This document shows positions 10,186 to 22,460 of a DNA stretch of 64,000 nucleotides, piece after piece; position 1 is the first letter of the stretch, and each line of letters begins with the position of its first letter. The DNA comes from Neurospora tetraspora (Eukaryota; Ascomycota; Sordariomycetes; Sordariales; Sordariaceae), in the NCBI RefSeq assembly GCF_033439725.1, contig NW_026944387.1:248001-312000 (forward strand), read 5' to 3'. A model generated the notes under the pieces. It ran no database searches. It saw only the letters and a program-made list of their open reading frames with translations, and was not told the DNA's origin. The translations under genes and the position numbers were made by a program.

Positions 10186-13048
10186 ATGCCCGGCCGTCAA
10201 GCCCATGGCAGGCCTCTAATGCCCAAATCCGGCGGAGGGCGTCCCAAGCACAGAGTCAACAACAAGGCCGCCGACAAGAAATCCCGAGACAACGTCCTCG
10301 ACGCCTTCGCCATCGCCGCCGAACAAGTCCCCCAGAAGAAAGCCAAGGGCGTCCGCACACGAGACCTCGACGAGCCCGAAGAGCGCCCCCAAAAGAGACA
10401 ACGAGATGACGACGATGAGGACGACGAAGACGAGGATGAGGAAGATTTCGAGGACGCCAGGCCACAGAAGAAGAAGGCTAAGAACAGCGACGACTTCGAA
10501 GGCTTTTCCGACGGTGGCGAGGACAGCGACGGCGAGGAGTGGCATGTTGGTGTAGGCGCTGATGACGAGGACTCGGAACTCGACTCTGATGAGGCTTTTG
10601 GAGAGAGTGACGAGGAGAAGTTTGATGGATATGCTTTCAGCGGGAGCAGCTCGAACAAGAAGGGCAAGAAGGCGAAGAAGGGTGGAGACGGCAGTGATGA
10701 GGAGGAAGAGGAAGAGGATGACGACGATGATATGGAGTCGCTCGGTTCCGACGCTATCGACCTCGCCACGGCACTGGATCAGTTCGAGGAGAGTGACGAG
10801 GAGGAGGAGGGTGAAGAGGGATCAGGATCGGAAGACGATGCGGACAGCGAATCTAGCGAAAGCGAAGACAGCGACGAGGATATGGAAGACCCTTCCAAGC
10901 TCGACAACCTCCAAAAGATGATCTCCGGATTTGCGGGCGACGACGAGGAAGAGCAATCAGGCTCGAAACCAACAAACAAACTCAGTCTCTCAGATCTCGG
11001 CCTCTTTGGCGTCCAGGACCCCCACATGAAGAAGTCTCTCAAGCTCATGAACAAGGAGGAAAAGGCCGCCAAGCCTGGCCAGTCCAAGAAGCTCGATATC
11101 CCTCTTGCAAAGAGGCAACAAGACAAGCTCCTCCGCTCCGCCGCCTACGAAAAGACCTCCGAGACGCTCGAGCGCTGGATCGACACCGTCAAGCACAATC
11201 GCCGCGCGGATCACCTTGTCTTCCCCCTCGCGCAAAATGCCCACGACGCCGGCCTCGACAACCAAGAACTCCTTCCCGTGACCAAGGCCACGGCGGGTAC
11301 CGAGCTGGAACAGACCATTCTCGCCATCATGGAGGAATCTGGCTTGGGACCCACCAACAAGCCCAAGAAGGAGGACCAGGACGACGTCGAGGAGATCGTT
11401 GCCCGCAAGGGCCTCTCGGCCGCTGAGATGCAGGAAATTACCCGCCAGAAGCGCCACGAGCGTGAGCTGTTCTCGCGCGAGCAGGCCCGCCAGAAGCGCA
11501 TCAAGAAGATCAAGTCCAAGGCGTACCGTCGCATTCACCGCAAGGAGTTGCTTCATGACGAGCAGGAGATGCATGATGCCATGGTTGAGGCGGGAGAGAT
11601 CGACTCAGACGAGGAGCGCGAGGCTCTGGACAGGAGGCGAGCCCTCGAGCGTGTGGGTACTCGTCACAGGGACAGCAAATGGGCCAAACTCGGCAAGAAG
11701 GCCGGTCGCGCGGTGTGGGATGATAACTTCCGCGCTGGGTTGACGGAGGCCGCGAGGCAGAAGGAGGAGTTGCGCCGCCGGATTGAGGGACGTAGAAAGG
11801 GCGAGGATTCCGATGACAGCGGGTCTGATGACTACTCGGCTGAGTCGGGCGACGAGAAGAACGACAAGGAACGGTTGCTGGAACAGCTCGAGCACGCTGC
11901 GGCCTACGCGGACGGCGAGCCCGAGTCGGCGCTCATGCAGATGAAGTTTATGCAGCGCGGCGAAGCCCAGAAGAGGAAGGAAAACGAGGAGATGATTGCA
12001 CAGATCCGCCGAGATCTCGACTCCGACTATGACTCTGACGGTCCTGAAGAGACGGATATCGGCCGGAGGCAGTTCGGTATGGGCAAGAAAGAACTCACTT
12101 TGCCTGGCCAGCAGGCTGCGGCTGCTGCTCAGAAGAAGAAGGAGAAGAAGAGTATCACAACGGATATGTTCAACCTCCAAGTAACACCACAACAAGCGGT
12201 CACTACCCAAGTTGACATATCCCTCGCTGCTTCCGTCGCCGGTGCCTGGTCAAAGGCTCCTCAGGAGGGTCGCAAGAGCAGCAAGAAGGCCGCCAAGGCC
12301 TCCGTCGGCGAGCTGGACCTTTCCAACGCCGCCATGCTGGCCTCCAAACCCAAGCTCAAGGACGCCGCGGCCAAGGAGAAGAAGTTATCATCTGCTCCCG
12401 CCAAGGGTGCCGCTACCAAGGCCGCCACCACCGTCGACGACTCCTCGTCCGACGATGAAGAAACGATCCACCTCCCCCTCGCCATCCGCGACCAAGAACT
12501 CATCAAGCGCGCCTTCGCCGGCGAGGACGTCGTTGGCGACTTCAACCGTGAAAAGGCCGAAGTGGAAAAGGAAGACGACGACAAGGAGATCGACAACACT
12601 CTGCCCGGCTGGGGCGGCTGGGTCGGTGAAGGAATCTCCAACCGCGAGAAGAAGAGGCACACGGGCCGGTATGTCACCAAGGTGGAGGGTGTCAAGAAGG
12701 AGAAGAGACGGGATTTCAAGCTCAAGGGGGTGATCATCAAGGAAGGAAGGGTCAAGAAGGTTTGTTTTCTTTTTCCTCCCCCCTCTCCCATGCTAGCAGT
12801 ATGGTTATGATTATGGTACAATGGATAGCAGTGCTAACAGATGACAAAAAAAAAAAAAAAAACAGAACGACCAATACCTCGCCACCTCTCTCCCCCATCC
12901 CTTCGAGAGCCAGGCGCAGTACGAGCGCTCGCTGCGCATCCCCGTCGGCCCCGAGTGGACCACCAAGGAGACGTTCCAAGATGCTACCAAGCCGAGAGTC
13001 ATTCTCAAGCAGGGCATTATTGCGCCCATGTCGAAGCCTATTCTCTGA
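10186..13048 (+). CDS. utp14: U3 snoRNP / SSU processome component Utp14
   Basis: Nucleolar factor of the 90S pre-ribosome, known in yeast as the activator of the helicase Dhr1 in 18S rRNA maturation. Predicted 918 aa: exon 1 10186-12759, intron 12760-12865 (GTTTGT donor, A-run before ACAG), exon 2 12866-13048. The start is the first ATG of the frame, giving MPGRQAHGR. The N-terminal third is strongly acidic with Lys/Arg blocks. The conserved core follows: DLGLFGVQDPHMKKSLK, RLDRSAAYEKT-type region (LLRSAAYEKTSETLERW), KIKSKAYRRIHRKE and HRDSKWAK. The C-terminus has LPGWGGWVG and, across the splice, HPFESQAQYERSLRIPVGPEW and KPRVILKQG, hallmark Utp14 motifs. The exon-2 tail is essential to the family signature and is missed if the intron is ignored. 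Confidence 0.95.
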
Positions 13049-13935
13049 TTGTGTGTTGACTGGCTGCTGTGGGTATCGATTCCGTTGGTGGTTTTCTGGT
13101 GTTTCTCTCTCTCTTCTTTTTTTCTTTGTTCGATATATCTATGGAACTGGGGCTGGTTTGGGTATTTGATACATATGTTTGCCCGCAATTTTTCTGATGG
13201 GCGTATTCGGTCTGTCGTATCGTCACGTACCATATAAGGGGTCTTTGTCATAAGGGGGGGTTCTGGGCAGTGTAAAAAGGTTGCATGGTACTACCATGGT
13301 ACCCTGTTTGTATCTTCATAGACGGGAGTTAATTAAGGTCGGGTTCAATAAGTGTCGATGATCCTGGCAGTCTCGTCTTCAACATTCATGTAGTCAAGAG
13401 AGGTAGTTCTTGAAAGGGGCATGTTTCTGTTCACGCTGTTATCTGTTGTTGTGTCAAGTACGAACCTTAGAAAGGGGTGTTAATAACGTTTTTACCACGA
13501 CCTTGGGAAGAATACAACCATTCCATAGGCTAGAGCCTTGATAGACTGTTTCAATATTCTTTGTCTAACTCTCAGAGGCTTTATGACTCCAAACTCCCGA
13601 ATTAGTATTAGAAGTCAAGGTCACCGCTTATTCTGAATGGAATCATCCGTCCTGGAAAGAGCAGAATGGAGTTTGCAAGTCGCTGGCAACTCAGATGTTG
13701 ACAAAACGCTACTAATACAGTGATATCATAACTCAAAAGGAAACTCAAAAGTAACTGCAACTAACAACAGCGATCACCCATTATTCCCTCCGCTTTTTAC
13801 CAATCACCACTTCGCTCCATGGATATCAAACTAACTCTTCCAAACCGACAAATGAGCAAAGGATATCTAAGAACAAACTCAAAAAAAGTTACACTTCCAC
13901 TGTCTCGTCACCACCCAAGCTCTGGATTCCGCTTC
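13049..13935. other. Convergent intergenic region
   Basis: 3' flanks of utp14 and the lipase gene, which converge here. No coding signal found. Confidence 0.55.
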
Positions 13936-16923
13936 CTAAGCCAGCTTCTGCTCACTAGCAGTAGGAGTAGGAGCACCGGTACTCAAAAACTCATCAGCAG
14001 TAACGAACCGATCCAGCCCCGGTCTGCTTCCCAACGTCCCCGGGGTTCCCGGAGTAAGAGGTGTAGGCAACGACATGCCTATTCCCCTCGTGGCATCCAG
14101 TGGTTGGGTAGCATAATTCCTCACTTCCACCTCTTGGGGAACAATCCGCTCCGCCTCCTTACTGTCTCCATCCACCTCCACTTCATTCTTCAGAGCACTA
14201 CCACTGCCCGTTGCCACGCCGTCGACCGCTGTACCAGACTCCGGGGCTTCAGCAGATGAGTAAGCGTCATCTGCGCCAGGCATCAACGACAAATTATCCC
14301 TCGACGCACCAGCGCTGGTCCCCGGCGGACTCTGCAGCACTCCCGTCCCCGCGGTGAACCTACTCCTCCCGCTCTGCAACGTGATCATACTAGCCGTCTC
14401 TGCCTTCTTGCCCAGACTAAACGGCGTCGCCAAGCCATCCACAATCGGCCTCTTCCCCGTCGCTCCGACCTCTGGAGGCTGATGATGCTGTTCCTCCAGC
14501 TCTCCCTTGCGGTAAGCCAAAATATCATCGATCTGCATCCTCTCGTGCTCTTCACCTTCATGCGGCCCCGTCTGCCCTTTATCCGCAACACTCTTGTATC
14601 TAGACCCAGACAGTCTGGTTCCGAGACCCGGACGATCAACGCCAGCGGCCGTTTTGCCTTGGATGCCGGTACCTTCCTGGTTTTCGATGTCGGTGTAGCT
14701 CCTAGCGCCCTCACCTCCGTCAGCTCCCTGGACGGTTTTGGTGGAAACTTCTCGGTCGGCAGCGCGATCGGCCTTTTCCCCGCGTGCAACAGTCATCTTG
14801 TCGTGTTTACTGCCCCACACGCCCCAGAGACTGAGACCCCAACTCTTCTTCTCCTTCTTTTGGTCCTTTTCGCGGTGGCCGATCTTTCTGCGGCCTGCGA
14901 GCGCTGAGGGAGGGGGCACGTCACCACCGGGGAAGACTTCGTAGCCGCCTTCGCGCATGTCCTTGATTCTCAGCTTGTGGACCTTGGATTTGGTCGAAGC
15001 AAAGCGGGAATCAAATTTCTTCTTGTGGGCGAGCCACTTGCGCACGGGGCCGGCTTTGATTACGCCTATGACATTCCGGTCCATACAGCAGGCTGGGAGG
15101 TCGGAATGTTCAGGGAGAGGTAGGATCAGACCGGTGGTGGTGACGCGTTGTCGGATCATGTGCTGGTGGAAGGGAGGGAGGGGGTCGCCTGCTTTGCCAA
15201 CTGCATTGGCTTCGTTCTCCATTTCGGCGACCGTCTTGGTTCTCTTATTCTTAGGCTTGTTGGTCTTTTTCTTGGGCTTCTGCTTGGGTTCTAGGTTCGG
15301 CTGGGTTGGGTCAACGGCGGGCTGATTGGTGTCCTCGTCAGACTCATCCGCACCCTCATGGCCGGAAATGACAGAGACATCGTCATCATCCAGAATGTCA
15401 ATCTCCCTCCGCTGAGCGCGGGCAAGGGCCCAAGCGCCGAATTGGGCGATGGCTCGGAACTGGTATTTCGCTGGCCGTGTGAAACTCAAAGTAGGAGCCA
15501 CATGGCACAGGTCATCCCAGACTTGGAGCTGGACGTCCGTCGGTGGGTATTGCTTCAGCTGAGCCCAGGCGTGTTCGTCCATCATGGCTTCGGGTGGGAG
15601 GTATTTCTCGGGGTGGGCACACTTGTGGGCCAGGTAGATCTGTTCGTCGCGCAAGATCTCCGCCCCGCCGGTCATGATGAGGAGAGGAGGGAGACCACCA
15701 AGGGTGGGTTGCATAATCGGGCTAACCAAGGGATGATTGAGCATCTCGTTAGTGGTGTACATCTGGATCTGCTCTTTGATATCGATTTGTTGGCCGTCGA
15801 TCATGAGCGACAGGCGAGTGGGTTTGTCGATAACGTCGCCAATGGTGGGAATGCCGCTGTTGGAATCCGAACTGCCCTCCTTCACGCCGTCGCCCTTCTT
15901 TTGTTCGACAGCAATCTTTTTCAGCTCCTCCATCTCATCCTCATCAGGTGGCGGCCATGCCCTAGAGGGTCTGTGATGGAACCCATGAGGCGGAACGTAG
16001 TCCAATGGACAATCTCCCGCAACACTGGGGAACGAATGCGTAAGATCGGCCCATGGACTGATCAAAACCGCACCGGCCGGCAATGGGATGCCCTGATCTC
16101 TCAGAATCACCAACAGTGACAACACCATGCCACCACCTGCCGAATCACCCGCCAAGATAATCGTCTTGGGCTCCTGCTGCGTCAACAAGTACAGATAAGC
16201 AGCCAAGCAGTCCTGCAACCCACACGGGAACGGAAACTGCGGCGCCAGCCTGTACTTGGGCGCAAACGCTCTGGCCCTCAGCTTTCGCGCATGTCTCTGA
16301 ATCATGAAGCGGTGCTCATTGACACTACCAAAAAAGTACGCACCTCCATGAACATACAACATAACGCGATTGCCCGGGTCGGCATTCTCCTTGCGCTCTT
16401 CGTAGTCGGCCTTCATCTCGATCCATTCAGCCTTCAGCGGGCTCTTGGGTTTGCGCCATTGCCACCACTCGCGGCCGCCGACACGGCGAATACCTTCGGG
16501 ACCGAGTTGTTCGTGGAGCAGGTTGGCGGCGCGGGAGAGTTCATACTCGGGGATTTCGACCTCGTCGACGCGTACCCAGGTAGGATGAGGGACCCATTGG
16601 CCGGTGAAGGCTTGGAGTTCTTCGACGGGACGGGAGGATGCGAAGTCGAGGAAGGAACGGATTAGGTGGAGGCCTTCGTCGTAGGAGAGTCGCTCGGTGG
16701 GTTTTTGGCGGACTCCGTTGCGGTTGAGGTACTTTTTTCCGGTCAAGTTAGCGAGCGATCATTTGTGGATTGTTGTGGACGAAAGAAGATTAAGGTTCAT
16801 CCCGGTGGTGGATGGGGAGTGGAAGATGGGATGATTAGACTGCTGTCTTACATGACTGAAGAAGGTGGAGACGACTGTTGGCGTGACGGCCATGCCAATC
16901 GTCGCCGTGTTGAGAGGAGGCAT
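13936..16923 (-). CDS. Hormone-sensitive-lipase-type alpha/beta hydrolase with long disordered tail
   Basis: Predicted esterase or lipase of the HSL (GDXG) group; 955 aa in two exons, 16923-16852 and 16731-13936. The intron has GTAAGA and CTAAC before AAAAAAG. The true start is the upstream exon's MPPLNTATIG; an ATG at 16746 falls inside the intron. Oxyanion motif YVHGGAYFFG (His152), nucleophile LAGDSAGGGM (Ser221), acid in LRDEQ and histidine in DDLCHV form a complete putative catalytic set. The N-terminal segment SRAANLLHEQLGPEGIRRV is typical of fungal HSL homologues. About 480 C-terminal residues are low-complexity and charged (KQKPKKKTNKPKNKRTK and acidic stretches), unusual for a simple esterase and suggestive of regulation or scaffolding. 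Substrate unknown. Confidence 0.9.
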
Positions 16924-17496
16924 CTTGCTCTCTGTTTACTCCGTCATAAATGAATGGCAAAGGTGTTTAGGTATGTTTAGTTGGAAAAGAAAGAGAGAGA
17001 GCACGGCCAAGATATTTTAAATATCAGTCAAAGCCCAAACCAAGGGATCGGGCTTAATACGGGCTTCAAGGGGCTGGGCCTGCCACTGAAAAGGGATTGG
17101 CTGGTACCTGAACAGGAGACGGGATTGGGAAAGAGTGTCAACCACCCAATGGGGGACATGATGTCATTCCCGTCCATTCAGAGAAACAGCCAACAACAGG
17201 AAAGTACCTTCAACTTATTCGTCCATTGAACCCGGACACATGTTTGGTTCCGAGGGAAGGCAATCACATCTTGCCGCGTTGTGGATTAGTGCACAACATT
17301 TGTACGGTGTCAAGTAACACAAAAAGGGGAAAAGAGCAGCTTCAATATTGGATCAGATGCTGCCGAGAAATCATGAAATGACGATGTCTTCTGAAAGGCA
17401 CGCTATTCGGCACTTGTTGCGCCCAGAGTTGGAAGAGTCCAGGATTGTTATGGCAGGCAAAAAAGCTTATCTCCTTACTCGTCAGGTCTTCAAAAC
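16924..17496. other. Upstream flank of lipase gene, no gene seen
   Basis: Sequence of ordinary composition between the lipase start codon and the left end of the MULE. Short open frames here show no family motif. Confidence 0.5.
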
Positions 17497-20400
17497 CGAA
17501 CTAGGGCGACTGTACTTTTCGGTATGGCGACTGTGTGGGCCACCCTCTAGCCACACATCTGCCAGGCGGCCCAGTAGCCAAAATAATAGGGCATATCACT
17601 GCCCGCTAAATTGCAGTACACAGTAACATTGTACAACATTTCTATATCAGACATACAAAAAATCGAGAAAGTGAGGTTATTCGAAGACGTACATTAATCT
17701 ATAAATATATAATTTGACTACTCTAAATAACTGCTCTATAAAAGATTGTTCTATTGCCAGCAATACTATTATTGCTAGTATAGGGGGTTTTGTATACTAT
17801 AATTATATTAACTATTTAGGAGAGAGTATTAGGCATACCTATACAGCTAGTACTTATACTACTAGTACCTATATTACTACGGCTAGGTATAGGAGTACTC
17901 TACTAGAGCTCGCAGTAGAAGGTTTAGTTGAACTGAAGGTATTCCTATCCCCATCGTTATAGTTCGTATTAAGGTAGCGAACTATACGCGGAATTACTAA
18001 TTCTTTCGTACTATATTTACTTAGGTAGTTTAAATCTCTTAGAGAGCCGTAATATTAGAATCTAACATCCCCTTATACTAACTCAACTACTACGTAACAA
18101 TAATTCTCGCCTTCTTTGCAAGCAGTTTAGCTAGTACCAGCGTATCGTAAATTGGCGTATCTCGTATACTAGCCCCCTTTCAATTTGCCTCTAGTACTAC
18201 TTACTATCAAAGAGCGTATAGTAATGCCTACAGGCTATTAAGTATCTACCAACACTTATTAATAACTGTCTTAAGGTCCTACTTACAGCGGATAGCGAAG
18301 GTGGTAACTATTAAAGGTTTATCTAAATTTAAGAACTAGTAAGAGTCGATAGCGGTATATACTAGCCAACCACCAGTCTTTAATAGAGTAACTATCTTAT
18401 ACTAGTAAAGCAAACTATATTGCTTCTTAAAGTTGCCAATACATATTTCGCCCTCTCTTCCATCCTTTATTTTATCCCCTACAATCTTAATATTATTGGC
18501 TAATAATTTAAGCGCTGCAAAGCTTACAACGAATTTGAGGGTCTATAAGATCTTATAGTCGTAGTAGTATACAGATCGAGAGACTTAATAGGCATACTTC
18601 TATAAGAAGTTCGTCTTAAGGCAGCTAAGCGTACTCTCGATAGCCTTAAATAGTTCATCAAACTAGATATATTGATTAATAAGCTAAGATTTAAATATAC
18701 TATATACCCTCTCTATTCGAGAGGTTATACAGATACTAAAATTACAATAAATACTAATAGTAAAATAGGCGAACTCCTAGCATAAAGGGAAGTAAGTATT
18801 TTCAAGGTAAGTAAATAAATTTAAATATAAAAGAATAGAATTAATAGTACATATAGGGATAATAATAAAAGTAATAATAAATAAGATAATTAACTAAATT
18901 ATTTAGTACCAAAATTAACCTTTAAAGTAAACTACTCTTTATTAAAATCCCCTTCGGTTGGGGTATATATAACTACGTTCTATATAGCAAAAATACTATT
19001 AGCATTATTAACCTACTTGCGTTTAGAGGCACCGCTTATACCTACGACGAAGCTGTTAACGTCCTTAAAATATACATTTTTAATACCTTTATTAAAATAT
19101 TAAACGTAATCGTTTTGCCGTAGTAAACGTAAAGCAATAGCGCGAGAGGTATAGTCGTAGTTAGTAGAGTTAATATCTAATTTACCTATTTTCTTTAAAA
19201 TAGGAACCATTATTACTACGGTTCCCTAGCGCAGTACCCTCGAACGAACCCACCTACTTCTTCCTCGTATTAAACGCGACATTTTTTATAATATACCAAA
19301 GGCAAATCTAATATTATATATTATTCAAAACAACCCGCATAACATTCTTATATACTTTATCGTAATTTATAATTATCACAAACGGGCGAAGAATATTCTC
19401 TTTAATAAGAAGCTTCTCCAACTATCGAAAAACCTAGGTAAAACACCCCTCCTTCTCGCTACTCAATAAATAGTACCTAATATTAAAGGGAATATATATA
19501 AAAGTTATTCTGTATATTTATAAAAGAAATATATTAAACTTATTAACTTTATACGTGCAATCCAAACTCTATACATCAAAGTTCCTCTTTAATTATTTAA
19601 TATACTCAGGGTACGTCTAAAAAATCCTCTCTACGCGAGTAAAAAAACTTTCGCTCCTTTAAACCATCCTTTCAATATATTCGAATATCGATACCCGGGG
19701 TAGTAAAAAGAATATTAAAGAATTATTATATTAGGGTAAGAATTCTAACTATTTTCTTTCTATAGGCGGTAAGTATATTATTTACATCTAATTTAGTAAT
19801 AACGATACTAGGGAACTCTTTTCTAATAATAGCGGCAATATTAGCGGCCGTTAATCTAGCCTAACTACTAAAGCGGATAATCTTAACGGTTACCTCCTCT
19901 ATTCGTTAAAGACAGCAATTAACAGCCATATATCTGACCGTATCTAATCGTAACGCGTAATTATATTAATCGGACATTATTATAAAGAACTACTTACTCC
20001 TTTTCTTAAGAAAGACAGCCTTCGCTTTCCATCTATAATCTTTTTTACCCAACGTAGCACGCAAGCGCTTCTTTACGTCGATAAAGGTAGAATATAAGCC
20101 GGTATAGACCGCTCTCTCAGCACACTCCAAATCGATACGGGTTAGTTTACTATCTACGTAATTATTCGACCTCCTCCTTATAACCACAAACCTCGCAGCG
20201 CAAACAGTATCTTATACTTCCTTAATGAACGTATTAATATCGCACTAATTATTATATATAAAGTCCTTGAAGGGGTAAGAAGGCTCTAGGAGTTCTAACT
20301 CCTCCTCTAGAATCACGAACAAATCTATCTCCTCTTCGGGCTAACTAAATAGAGGTAAGCAAAGAGCGGGAAGAGAGGATAGGGACTCGCAAAACTCTAT

Positions 20401-20898
20401 TTCTTCAATCGCGATAAAGTCTACTTTATCCGCGGGGAGGCCGGTAGCGATAGGAGACGGTAACCGCTTCTCCTCCTTAATAAATTCGTTAATATTAAAA
20501 AAATTATAGTCATTATTATGAAGCTTAGTCTTAATCCATTTAATCGAGGGCACGGGGCTGGGGGTACGCGCGGGCGCCTCGTTTGGTTAGGAGAAAATAA
20601 GGTCGATAATTTCAATTATCTACACACGACGCAATTAATAATCCACTCTACATTTACTCAACACCATGACTTACTTTGGCGATACTAGTAATGGCGACAG
20701 TGACAGCGATTCTACAGCTTCAATTCAATTATTGACTTAGGTGTATACTAGTAGGTACAATACGACGATCGTTAGTACAAATATTCATAGATGTCGCTTA
20801 CGTGTAACTTTAGGCGTGGCTAATATCCATAAACATGTGGCTAGAGGGTGGCCCACACAGTCGCCATACCGAAAAGCACAGTCGCCCTAGTCGGCCCG
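17497..20898 (-). mobile_element. RIP-mutated Mutator-like (MULE) DNA transposon
   Basis: A 3.4-kb element with a very TA-rich interior and GC-normal ends. The terminal inverted repeats are 55 bp with one mismatch: 17501-17555 (CTAGGGCGACTGT, a second GGCGACTGT, CCACCCTCTAGCC) mirrored at 20836-20890. An 8-bp direct repeat TTCAAAAC lies just outside each end (17489-17496, 20899-20906), a fitting MULE target duplication. The remaining minus-strand coding matches a MULE transposase in order. A FAR1-like DNA-binding segment (about 20190-19990) contains VVIRRRSNN and LGKKDYRWKAKAVF. Next comes LTAANIAAII...LDVNNILTAYRKK (about 19870-19745). Then NYDKVYKN and ICLWYIIKNVAFNTRKK (about 19370-19270), where active relatives read C..WH..KNV. 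Many TAA/TAG codons interrupt it, consistent with C-to-T RIP. It cannot encode a transposase. Confidence 0.85.
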
Positions 20899-20906
20899 TT
20901 CAAAAC

Positions 20907-21302
20907 ATGATGCGAGGGCACGGGCCACTTTACCTTAATGTGCTTCAGTGGATGCTTCCAGGGGACCAATGCCCCGCGTCACCTCGAGCTGCCTGCCACG
21001 CCGAAGCTATTCCCAGCACGACTCCGAAGTCTGTCTCGAAACTCGAACTATATTCAAATCATACAGCGTTGCGACTCCGTCCTTCTTGATCCTCTCCAGT
21101 CATCGCGCATTACATTCTCGTCTTCAGCAACCCAATCAACTCTCCTAGCTGCAACGGCATTGCGTCGGTGTCACCTCAACACCCCGCAGACTCCAACTCC
21201 CAGAGCCGCGCAGCTTCGGTTCGACCTCGATCAGTCCAGCGTTGCTATTCCTCCAACACAGTCGCATACCCAATCCAGCTTCGGCGCATACAACTAGTCA
21301 AA
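20907..21302. promoter_or_regulatory. Upstream region of the RING gene
   Basis: About 400 bp of GC-normal sequence between the transposon's right flank and the RING-gene start codon. It probably contains its promoter and leader. No TATA box was found. Confidence 0.35.
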
Positions 21303-21987
21303 ATGGCGACCCAATACGAAGGTACGTCCCTCCCCCCGTCTCTCCCCAAGCTCTCCCCCCACCAGCGCATCACTAACCACCACCCTCTCCCCTCCAGTCG
21401 AACACAACATCAAACCCTCCTCCACCCCCCGCAAACGCCGCCAAGTCGACATGTCAACCTTCACCTCGCACCTGCACAACATCAACCCCGAGAACTCTTC
21501 TAGCACACACCACAACAACCCGCACGCGACCGCCAACCCCGTCGACCTCGCCGCGCTCTACCGGCTGGTCCAAGACCAAATGGGCGTGCTCGCCACCACG
21601 GCACCGACTGACGAAAACCGCGACTTCCTCATCTCGCTGAGCGAATCTCTGGACGAAGACATCCTCCGCCCGCCCACGCAAATCGAGGGTGTCTCGCAAG
21701 AGTTTTTGGATGGGCTGGATCGGGTGGACAGGAAGAAGTTGAAGGAGGACGAGCAGTGTCCCATCTGCGCGGAGAGGTACCTGGATGATCAGTATTGTTT
21801 GGTGGTGGAGCTGCCGTGTCATCACTCGCATCGGTTTGACCTCGAGTGTGTGGGGCCGTGGTTGAGGAGTAAGGGGACTTGTCCGATGTGTAGGAAGGAG
21901 GTGGGGAAGAGGAGGGAGGTCGTTGTTGAGAAGAAGGCGGAGGAGGAGGAGGAAGAGGAGGATGATATGGATGGGTTGTATGCTTGA
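21303..21987 (+). CDS. RING-H2 finger protein (putative E3 ubiquitin ligase)
   Basis: Predicted 202 aa in two exons: a 19-nt first exon (21303-21321), a 76-nt intron (GTACGT, CTAAC, CCAG) and exon 2 21398-21987. The C3H2C3 RING spans residues 127-171: CPIC, then LPCHHSHRFDLECVGPWL, then CPMC. RING-H2 domains recruit E2 ubiquitin-conjugating enzymes. The N-terminal half is predicted flexible, with a basic TPRKRRQ patch near residues 16-22. The C-terminus is a highly acidic EEEEEEEDDMDGLYA tail. An internal ATG at 21451 would give a 178-aa form. Substrate unknown. Its upstream region begins only about 400 bp from the RIP-mutated transposon, yet the gene itself shows no RIP-like decay. Confidence 0.9.
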
Positions 21988-22460
21988 GAGGGGTGGGCTG
22001 CGAAAATAAGGAGGAATGGGGCTCGAGGGCCAGGATTCAAGTCGGCTGGACCTTTCGCGCTGGATGATACAAATAAAGCGTTGGATTTCCATTGTTGAGC
22101 ACGATGAAGCAAGCCTGATTTCGATGTCTATTAGGCCTATATATGCCGATAGGAGCAACAGTCCTGTTGTACCTGTATCCTCTCCCATGCCATCGATATA
22201 ATGAAACAAAAGCCACTGAACAATTGAAATCCCTTTCGTGTCTCATGACGCAAGATGCAACCCATAACCATCTTTTTGTCTTTCCAGCATCGTCCTCCGT
22301 AATCTTGCAGCAGCGCCCTTCTCGCCATGCAAGTCGTTTGTGCCAGGCCGCGCACTTGTTCTCCATGCCCTTGATGTTGTGCAGACGACCCAGAGCCTAT
22401 CTCTCCATCATTGACACCGCTCAGCCCCGGCTGCTCCCAATCCTTCACCTGCTCAATCCT

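Noticed and set aside
10197-10769. Ser-rich antisense frame opposite utp14
   Set aside because: Mirror of the Asp/Glu-rich repeats in Utp14 (GAG/GAC read in reverse as serine and leucine codons).
16732-16746. ATG directly before YLNRNGV as the lipase start
   Set aside because: It lies inside a good intron (CTAAC...AAAAAAG); the real N-terminus is in the upstream exon at 16923.
17640-20800. AT-rich block considered as mitochondrial insert, centromere-like DNA or an LTR element
   Set aside because: The terminal inverted repeats, the 8-bp flanking repeat and MULE transposase motifs fit a RIP-mutated DNA transposon; no long direct terminal repeats were seen.
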